Part shown: positions 6,073 through 11,353 of the stretch, one piece after another
Position numbering within the stretch: the first letter of the stretch is position 1
How the letters are laid out: each line of letters opens with the position of its first letter
NCBI GenBank assembly: GCA_001799195.1
Contig: MGSU01000038.1
Coordinates: 1-11,353, forward strand
Source: Deltaproteobacteria bacterium RIFOXYA12_FULL_61_11
Lineage (GTDB): Bacteria > Bdellovibrionota_F > JAHFAK01 > YA12-FULL-61-11
Direction: 5' to 3'
Length of the DNA stretch: 11,353 bases
Made by a program: the position numbers and the translations under genes
Notes under the pieces: model-generated
What the model saw: the letters and a program-made list of their open reading frames with translations, nothing else
Databases searched by the model: none
Told to the model about the DNA's origin: nothing

Positions 6073-9033
6073 ATGGGAGTACTGAGTACGATGCACGCTC
6101 TGAGCCTCACCCTCTTCGCCCTTTTCGTGGTCCTCGCAACTTTCTCGCAAAGCCCCGCCGTTGCCGAGGACAAGAGCCTCGACGAAATCTACCGGCAGGG
6201 CCAGGACCTGACCGAGAGCAAACGCGAGGAATTGATCAAGCTGACCGAGGACATCCTGCGCAATGCCGAGAACCGCGACTCCCCCGACCTGTGGCTCCGC
6301 TTGGCCGAATACTACTGGGAAAAGGGAAGGGCCAGGTTCATCAAAGAGAACGAGGCGATCGACCAGGGAAAAATGAAACCCGGGAAGAAGGCCTTCGAGG
6401 AGTCGGAGAAGTACAAGAACAAAGCGGTGAAGATCTATCAACAGATCGCCAAGCAGCACCCCGACTATCCCGATCGGGACAAGGTCCTCTTGCTGCTCGG
6501 CCTCGCCCTGTACGAGATGGGGCACCAGGACCTCGCCATCAACCAACTCAAAGAGGTTTCCCAGACCACGAAGAAGGTCCCCTATAAGATCCATGCCAAC
6601 CTCTCCCTCGGGGAACACTACTTCCAGGAAGGGAAACCCGAGATCGCCGTGCCCTATTACGAGTTCCTGCTGCGCTACAAGGACTCGAAGTTCTACAAGC
6701 TGGCCCTGTACAAGCTGGCCTGGTGCTACTACAACATGAAGGACTACAAGCAGGCCTTCCGTTACTTCAAGTCGATCATCAACATCGAGAGCAACACGAC
6801 CTTCCAGCAGACCCTCGAGGCCTTCGAGATCAAAGACGAAGCGGCCAAGGGCATCGTCCTCGTCTTCGCCGACATGGTCGAGGGGCCTGAGGCCAAGACC
6901 GCCAAGACCCTGCTCTATAGCATCTCTCCCAAGAACTACGGGTTGATGCTCTATCGGCTCATCAACCTTTTCTTCGACCAGGGCAAGAATCAAGAAGCCA
7001 TATGGGTTGCCCAGGACTATTTGGCCATCGACCCGTACCAGAACTTCAACCCCTTGGTGCAGAAGATCGTCTACGAAGCCTATTACAAGCTGGACCAGTT
7101 CAACGAGTCGATCCTGGCCAAGAAGATTTTCCAGGAGAAATACAACCCCGAAGCCCCGTGGTTCAAACATACCTCTCGGAAACAAGAAGAGCGCGAGAAG
7201 GTCATGGAGCTCATGGATGTCGTACTCAAATCCCTGATTACGCACTACCAGACCGTGGCCATGAAGCTCAAGAAGCAGGATCTCATCGCCGAGACCAAAC
7301 ACTGGTATGACCTCTATTTCGCCTATTTCCCCAACTCCAAGGCCAAGTTCTCCCTGCAATTGAAATACGCCGAATTCCTCTACGAACTCGGCGAGTACAT
7401 GGCCGCCTTCGATTACTACATGGCCCTGATGGCAAGCTCGTTCGAGAGGACCATGAAGCTCAAGATCGCCAACGACGCCATCCTCTCCCTCGAGAACCTC
7501 AAGAAGCAACTGACGGAGAAGAAACAACCCCATCCGCCGGAGCTCAACGAGAAGCTGCTCTTCGGTTACCAGGAATACCTCAAGCTGAAGCCCGGGAAGA
7601 AGGAAACCATCACGACGACCCTCGCCGTGGCCAAGATCTTCCACGAACTCAAGAAGGAAGACGCGGCGGAAAAAATCTGCCTACAGCTCATCGAGGAGCA
7701 CACCAATACCCAGGAAGCGCTCTTCGCGGCCCAACTCATCTTGAAGATCCACTCCGACCGCAAGGACACGAAGAAGCTCAACGACTACGCCAAGCAATTC
7801 CTGGCCAAGCGCGAGTTGCACCACGATGGCTTCAAGAAGGATCTCGAGATCATCTACGAGCGGACTTCTTTCCAGCTCATCGAGAAGCTGATCGACGAGC
7901 AACAATACGCCCAGGCCGCGGAAGCCTACATGGCCTTCATCGGGGAATTCCCGACCTCGCAATTCCTGGACAAGGCTTACAATAACGCGGGCATCAACTT
8001 CGAGAAGGCGGGAATGACCGCCAAGGCCGTACCGTGCTACATGGCCATCATCACCAAGCTGCCCTCCTCCTCGAACTTCGATTCCAGCGTCAAGAACGTC
8101 ATCCGGCTGCATACGGCCACGGGCAACTTCGACGCCCTCGCCGACTTCATGGTCTATTTTTCCCTGAAATACCCCAAGCGCGAGGAGTCCCCCGGCTACC
8201 TCTTCCAGGCCGCTGTGTTCTACGAGAAGCTCGGCAACACCAACAAAGCGGTCGAGCTGTATACGACGTTCGCGCAACGCTATCCCCAGCATCCCAAGGC
8301 CGCCCATCTCACCTTCAAGATCGCCGAGGTCTGGCGCGAGGCCGGAAAATCGGCCAACGCGAAGAAAACCTATCAGAAGTACCTGGACGAGGGAGCGCGC
8401 ACCGAGGACAACACCCTGCTCTGCTGGTATCACCTCGGCAAGCTCGGAACCCCTGCTGAAAAAGAAACCTCCTTCCGCAAGGGAGCGAACTACTTCGATG
8501 GGGTGAAGAAGAAGGGCGCGCTCAAGGAAGGCTTGCAGGCCGCGGCCGAGATGAAGATGTTCCTCCTCGATAAGGATTACGACGAATTCCTGAAGATCGA
8601 ACTCAAACTCCCGGAATCCAATTTCCCCAAACAGATCAAGAGGAAAGGAGAACTTAAAGAACAATTGGAGGAAGCCTTCCTCCAACTCATCGAGTTGGGC
8701 GTCAACGATGTCGGTATCGAGGCCCTGGTCAAGATCGCCATGCTCCGGGTCGACTTGCAGGACATGCTGCTGAACGACCCGACCCTGATGAAGATCGATC
8801 CGGAGGAGCGCGAGGCGGTCAAGGCCGAGCTCCGCGCTCAGACCCAGCCGCTCATCGATGAAGCGGTCAGCTTCCTGCAAAAGGGCGTGGACATCGCCTT
8901 CAATTTCAACATCTACAACGATTGGACGAACAAGGCTCAAGACCTCTTGGGCAAGCTCACCGGCCAGCTCCGCTTCAAACCGGTCTTCCGCATGAGCGGT
9001 ACCAATCTCGACTTCGTCACCGAGGTGAACTGA
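6073..9033 (+). CDS. Very large periplasmic TPR-repeat scaffold protein (GltD/AgmU-like in context)
   Basis: This 986-residue protein begins with a signal peptide (1-31, hydrophobic core LSLTLFALFVVLATF, likely cut at AVA|ED) and is then almost wholly helical repeat. Clear TPR units include about 173-240 (HANLSLGEHYFQEGKPEIAV; LAWCYYNMKDYKQAFRYFKSI) and about 629-775 (AYNNAGINFEKAGMTAKAVPCY; LFQAAVFYEKLGNTNKAVEL; IAEVWREAGKSANAKKTY). The C-terminus carries NIYNDWTNKAQDLLGKL (946-962). Its job is probably to bridge the motor and outer-membrane parts across the periplasm; the size and domain type match AgmU/GltD, but orthology is inferred only from context. The frame is open from 5893, inside the previous gene, but ATG 6073 gives a proper signal peptide and has GAGGA at 6059-6063. 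ATG 6091 is a weaker alternative. Lys and Glu are abundant. Confidence 0.85.
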   Translation: MGVLSTMHALSLTLFALFVVLATFSQSPAVAEDKSLDEIYRQGQDLTESKREELIKLTEDILRNAENRDSPDLWLRLAEYYWEKGRARFIKENEAIDQGKMKPGKKAFEESEKYKNKAVKIYQQIAKQHPDYPDRDKVLLLLGLALYEMGHQDLAINQLKEVSQTTKKVPYKIHANLSLGEHYFQEGKPEIAVPYYEFLLRYKDSKFYKLALYKLAWCYYNMKDYKQAFRYFKSIINIESNTTFQQTLEAFEIKDEAAKGIVLVFADMVEGPEAKTAKTLLYSISPKNYGLMLYRLINLFFDQGKNQEAIWVAQDYLAIDPYQNFNPLVQKIVYEAYYKLDQFNESILAKKIFQEKYNPEAPWFKHTSRKQEEREKVMELMDVVLKSLITHYQTVAMKLKKQDLIAETKHWYDLYFAYFPNSKAKFSLQLKYAEFLYELGEYMAAFDYYMALMASSFERTMKLKIANDAILSLENLKKQLTEKKQPHPPELNEKLLFGYQEYLKLKPGKKETITTTLAVAKIFHELKKEDAAEKICLQLIEEHTNTQEALFAAQLILKIHSDRKDTKKLNDYAKQFLAKRELHHDGFKKDLEIIYERTSFQLIEKLIDEQQYAQAAEAYMAFIGEFPTSQFLDKAYNNAGINFEKAGMTAKAVPCYMAIITKLPSSSNFDSSVKNVIRLHTATGNFDALADFMVYFSLKYPKREESPGYLFQAAVFYEKLGNTNKAVELYTTFAQRYPQHPKAAHLTFKIAEVWREAGKSANAKKTYQKYLDEGARTEDNTLLCWYHLGKLGTPAEKETSFRKGANYFDGVKKKGALKEGLQAAAEMKMFLLDKDYDEFLKIELKLPESNFPKQIKRKGELKEQLEEAFLQLIELGVNDVGIEALVKIAMLRVDLQDMLLNDPTLMKIDPEEREAVKAELRAQTQPLIDEAVSFLQKGVDIAFNFNIYNDWTNKAQDLLGKLTGQLRFKPVFRMSGTNLDFVTEVN

Positions 9034-10223
9034 TGAGACCCCTGCTGCTCCTCAGCGCCCTGCTGTTCCTGGTTTCCTGCGGCGGGGCCACGAAGCACCA
9101 ACCGGAACTCGGCCCTTACGAGCGCGGCCTCAAACTGGTAGAGAAGAGCCAGCTCAACGACAAGGACTATGCCGAAGCCATGACCTGCTTCGAGGAATGC
9201 CTCGGCACCAACCCCAAAGACACCCGCGCGCTCAACGGAATTGCCAGGTTGCACCTCAAACAGGGCAAGTACGACCGGGCCAGGGACACCTTCGAGCGTG
9301 TCCTGGCGATTGATCCCGAGGACGGTTTTGCCAACAGCGGCGTGGCCCGCATCCTGATCAAGCAAGAGCGTTACAGCGAAGCCCGCGATTACATCGGAAA
9401 GAAGCTCGAGGGCGAGCGCGACCCGAAAAAGATTGCGCCCTTGCGCTTGGTCTTGGGCACCATCTTGCTCATCGAACAGGAGTACGACGAGGCCCTCTCC
9501 CATCTCCAGAAAGTCCTCGAGATCGATATCAACGCCGAGTACTACAAAGAAGCCCTGCTCAAGATCGCGGTCATCCACATCAAGAAGGGCGACAAAGACA
9601 AGGCAAGGCTGATCCTGCTCAACTACACCAGCAATAAAGGCGACGACCCGCGCATCGACCTCATCCTGGGCACCCTCTTCGTGCAAGAAGACAAGATCTC
9701 GGAGGCCATTTCCCTGTTCAAGAAGGCGCTCGAAACCGACAACTCCTTGGTCGAGGCCTATCTCAACCTCTCCTCGATCTACCTGCGTTACTCCAATTAC
9801 CCGGCCGCCCTCGAACTGTGCAACCAGGGCTTGCAGTATGCTCCGGCCAACGAGGATCTGCTCTGTTGCAAGGCGATTGCCACCATCCACACCGGCAACA
9901 CCGACGAAGGACTCGAGGACCTGCGCAAGCTCAACCTGCGCGGCACCAGGCCCGAGATCTCCTACGAGCTCGGCGTGGCCTACTGGAAGACGGGCCGCCT
10001 CCCCGAGGCGCTCTCCTCCTTCAACGCCTATAAGATCGAGGCCCCGAAGCCGGACAAGGTCGTTGACGAGTACATTGCCATGATCGAGCGTGCCATCCAG
10101 GAGATCGAGGAAGAACGCCGTCAGGCCGCCGAGGCTCAACGCCGCTCTCAAGAAGGCGGCGCCAAGCAGGGCGAGGCGCCCCCCCCTCAGGATGCCCCTC
10201 CGCCCGAGGACGAGGCTCCCTGA
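9033..10223 (+). CDS. TPR-repeat lipoprotein, probably outer membrane (GltE-like in context)
   Basis: A 396-residue protein with a lipoprotein signal (MRPLLLLSALLFLVSC, lipobox LVSC with Cys16). Gly17 follows the lipidated Cys rather than Asp, which favours outer-membrane sorting by the usual Lol rule. Residues about 44-335 form a regular array of eight or nine TPR units (for example ALNGIARLHLKQGKYDRARDTFERVLAIDP and AYLNLSSIYLRYSNYPAALELCNQGL). The tail is charged helix (350-372) followed by a Pro-rich end (381-396), which may cross or contact peptidoglycan. It is translationally coupled to the large TPR gene (TGATG, one-base overlap; GAGGTGA at 9022-9028). A TPR lipoprotein next to a large TPR protein recalls GltD-GltE of Myxococcus. 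A run of eight C (10179-10186) sits in the Pro-rich tail. Confidence 0.88.
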   Translation: MRPLLLLSALLFLVSCGGATKHQPELGPYERGLKLVEKSQLNDKDYAEAMTCFEECLGTNPKDTRALNGIARLHLKQGKYDRARDTFERVLAIDPEDGFANSGVARILIKQERYSEARDYIGKKLEGERDPKKIAPLRLVLGTILLIEQEYDEALSHLQKVLEIDINAEYYKEALLKIAVIHIKKGDKDKARLILLNYTSNKGDDPRIDLILGTLFVQEDKISEAISLFKKALETDNSLVEAYLNLSSIYLRYSNYPAALELCNQGLQYAPANEDLLCCKAIATIHTGNTDEGLEDLRKLNLRGTRPEISYELGVAYWKTGRLPEALSSFNAYKIEAPKPDKVVDEYIAMIERAIQEIEEERRQAAEAQRRSQEGGAKQGEAPPPQDAPPPEDEAP

Positions 10224-10242
10224 GCCCCGACGAACCCACGCC

Positions 10243-11172
10243 ATGCCCCGGAGCTTCGTCGTCATCAACCCGGCCTCAGGGGCCGGCAAAACCGCCAAAC
10301 GCTGGCCGAGCTTGCTGAAGAGCTTCGAACACGCCACCGGCCGAACCTTTGAGCACGGCCTGACCAGCGGTCCGGGGGATGCCCGCCGACTGGTCGAGAA
10401 AGCGCTCACCGCCGGCTACGACGAAATCCTCGCCTTGGGCGGCGACGGTACCCATCATGAAGCGGTGAGCGGTTTCTTCGACGACGATTTGCGCCCTTTG
10501 GCCCCCGACGCGACGTTCGTCCCCCTGGCTTCAGGGACCGGTTCGGATTACGTCCGGACCCTGCGCGCGCTCGGTTGGTACGGCGATCCCCTCGCCGTCC
10601 TCACCAGCCCCAATCGACGCTCCGTCTCCCTGGGCACTTACCGTTGCATGGCCCCCGAAGGGGAGGAGGTGCGCGGCATTTTTCTCAACATCCTCGATGT
10701 CGGTCTCGGCGCCAGCGTGGTCAAGGTGGTCAACGCCTCCTCGAAGTCGAGCGGCGGCTTCCTGACCTTCTTCCTCGGCTGCCTGCGCGTCCTGTTCGGC
10801 TACCGTCCTGCGACCGTGCAGCTCACCTGCGATGGAGAAGCCCACACGCTCGAGCAGGTCCGGGTCGTCGCCGTGGCCCTCGGCCGTTACTTTGGCGGCG
10901 GCATGCACATCGCCCCCTCTGCTTCGCCCGAGGGAGAGCGCTTCTCGACTGTCATCCTCGCCGGCCGCAACGGCTGGTCCTTGTTCAACCACGCACCGGA
11001 CATCTACCTCGGCACCCACCTCAGGTCGAAGATCTCACGCCAGCTCGAGGGAACGCGCCTCCTCCTCACCTCTGCCGAAACCGTAGAACTCGAGGTCGAC
11101 GGCGAACCCGTCGGCCGCTTACCGCTCGAGGTCGAACTCCGACCTCGTGCCCTCTGGTTGAAAACGCTATGA
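10243..11172 (+). CDS. Diacylglycerol/lipid kinase family protein (DagK/YegS/sphingosine-kinase fold)
   Basis: A 309-residue protein, the normal length for this family. It probably phosphorylates a lipid alcohol such as diacylglycerol with ATP at the inner face of the membrane. Visible motifs are [11 protein letters not shown] (6-16), nucleotide-binding [15 protein letters not shown] (63-77), [14 protein letters not shown] (94-107), [12 protein letters not shown] (149-160), [14 protein letters not shown] (218-231) and the C-terminal [10 protein letters not shown] (285-294). Two usual active-site positions differ: Ser101 replaces the common Asn of GT-ND, and Glu230 stands where Asp of the DDG motif is expected. 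ATG 10243 places the first motif at its usual distance; I see no clear ribosome site, so coupling to the TPR gene 19 bases upstream is possible. It overlaps era by four bases. It may simply be a housekeeping gene unrelated to the machine. Confidence 0.9.
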   Translation: MPRSFVVINPASGAGKTAKRWPSLLKSFEHATGRTFEHGLTSGPGDARRLVEKALTAGYDEILALGGDGTHHEAVSGFFDDDLRPLAPDATFVPLASGTGSDYVRTLRALGWYGDPLAVLTSPNRRSVSLGTYRCMAPEGEEVRGIFLNILDVGLGASVVKVVNASSKSSGGFLTFFLGCLRVLFGYRPATVQLTCDGEAHTLEQVRVVAVALGRYFGGGMHIAPSASPEGERFSTVILAGRNGWSLFNHAPDIYLGTHLRSKISRQLEGTRLLLTSAETVELEVDGEPVGRLPLEVELRPRALWLKTL

Positions 11173-11353
11173 CTACCTTCCGCTCAGGTTTCGTCGGCAT
11201 CATTGGGATCCCCAACGTCGGCAAGTCGACCCTCCTCAACGCCCTGGTCGGCGAGAAGGTCTCGATCGTCTCGCCCAAACCCCAGACCACCCGCAACCGG
11301 ATCCTCGGCATCCTTAATGCCCCCGACCACCAAGTCGTGTTCCTGGACACGCC
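11169..11353 (+). CDS. era: GTPase Era, 5' part only
   Basis: Only the first 61 codons lie in the window. They read as the start of Era, the essential GTPase that binds 16S rRNA and assists 30S subunit maturation. G1 is GIPNVGKST (13-21), the G2 region is [14 protein letters not shown] (35-48), matching the Era-specific QTTR element, and G3 begins with FLDT (58-61) at the window edge. The start ATG overlaps the kinase stop (ATGA), so the two are probably co-translated. Truncation is due to the window, not a defect. Confidence 0.93.
   Translation, partial: MTTFRSGFVGIIGIPNVGKSTLLNALVGEKVSIVSPKPQTTRNRILGILNAPDHQVVFLDT

Overview
The window looks like part of a diderm, GC-rich Gram-negative chromosome of the broad deltaproteobacterial type (Myxococcota, Bdellovibrionota or relatives). 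Reasons are the sigma54 activator gene, the ExbB/ExbD motor genes, signal peptides and a lipobox, a short outer-membrane barrel of the kind common in myxobacteria, and large periplasmic TPR proteins. This placement is inferred from gene content only; no rRNA or other strong taxonomic marker is present. All genes are on the + strand.

Layout. Bases 1-333 hold no convincing intact gene but contain a perfect 12-bp tandem duplication, small dyads and a possible short coding remnant. Bases 334-1692 encode an NtrC-type sigma54 activator whose receiver has lost the phospho-accepting aspartate (Ser54). A 189-bp spacer (1693-1881) carries a plausible -24/-12 sigma54 promoter and three dyad symmetries. 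Bases 1882-10223 form a tight seven-gene cluster: a TolQ/ExbB/MotA-like motor subunit, two TolR/ExbD-like partners (one with Asn, one with Asp at the key membrane position), a small outer-membrane beta-barrel, a periplasmic TPR protein, a very large periplasmic TPR protein and an outer-membrane TPR lipoprotein. A diacylglycerol-kinase-family gene (10243-11172) follows and overlaps by 4 bases the start of era (11169 to the window end, truncated).

How it may work together. The parts span the envelope: a proton-driven inner-membrane motor, periplasmic TPR scaffolds, a TPR lipoprotein and an outer-membrane barrel. This resembles the Myxococcus Agl-Glt gliding machine and the related Nfs spore-coat machine, in which an AglR (TolQ-like)/AglQ/AglS (two TolR-like) motor drives an envelope complex with TPR proteins and small barrels. 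The cluster here is compact, lacks recognisable cytoplasmic adaptors (GltG, GltJ or AglZ-like) within the window, and sits directly behind a sigma54 activator that probably does not use phosphorylation of its own receiver. It may be a streamlined relative of those machines used for motility, surface polymer export or envelope maintenance; the actual cargo cannot be read from sequence.

Other points of note are a ten-A homopolymer inside the first TPR gene, where a one-base slip in either direction quickly gives a stop, and active-site changes in the lipid kinase.
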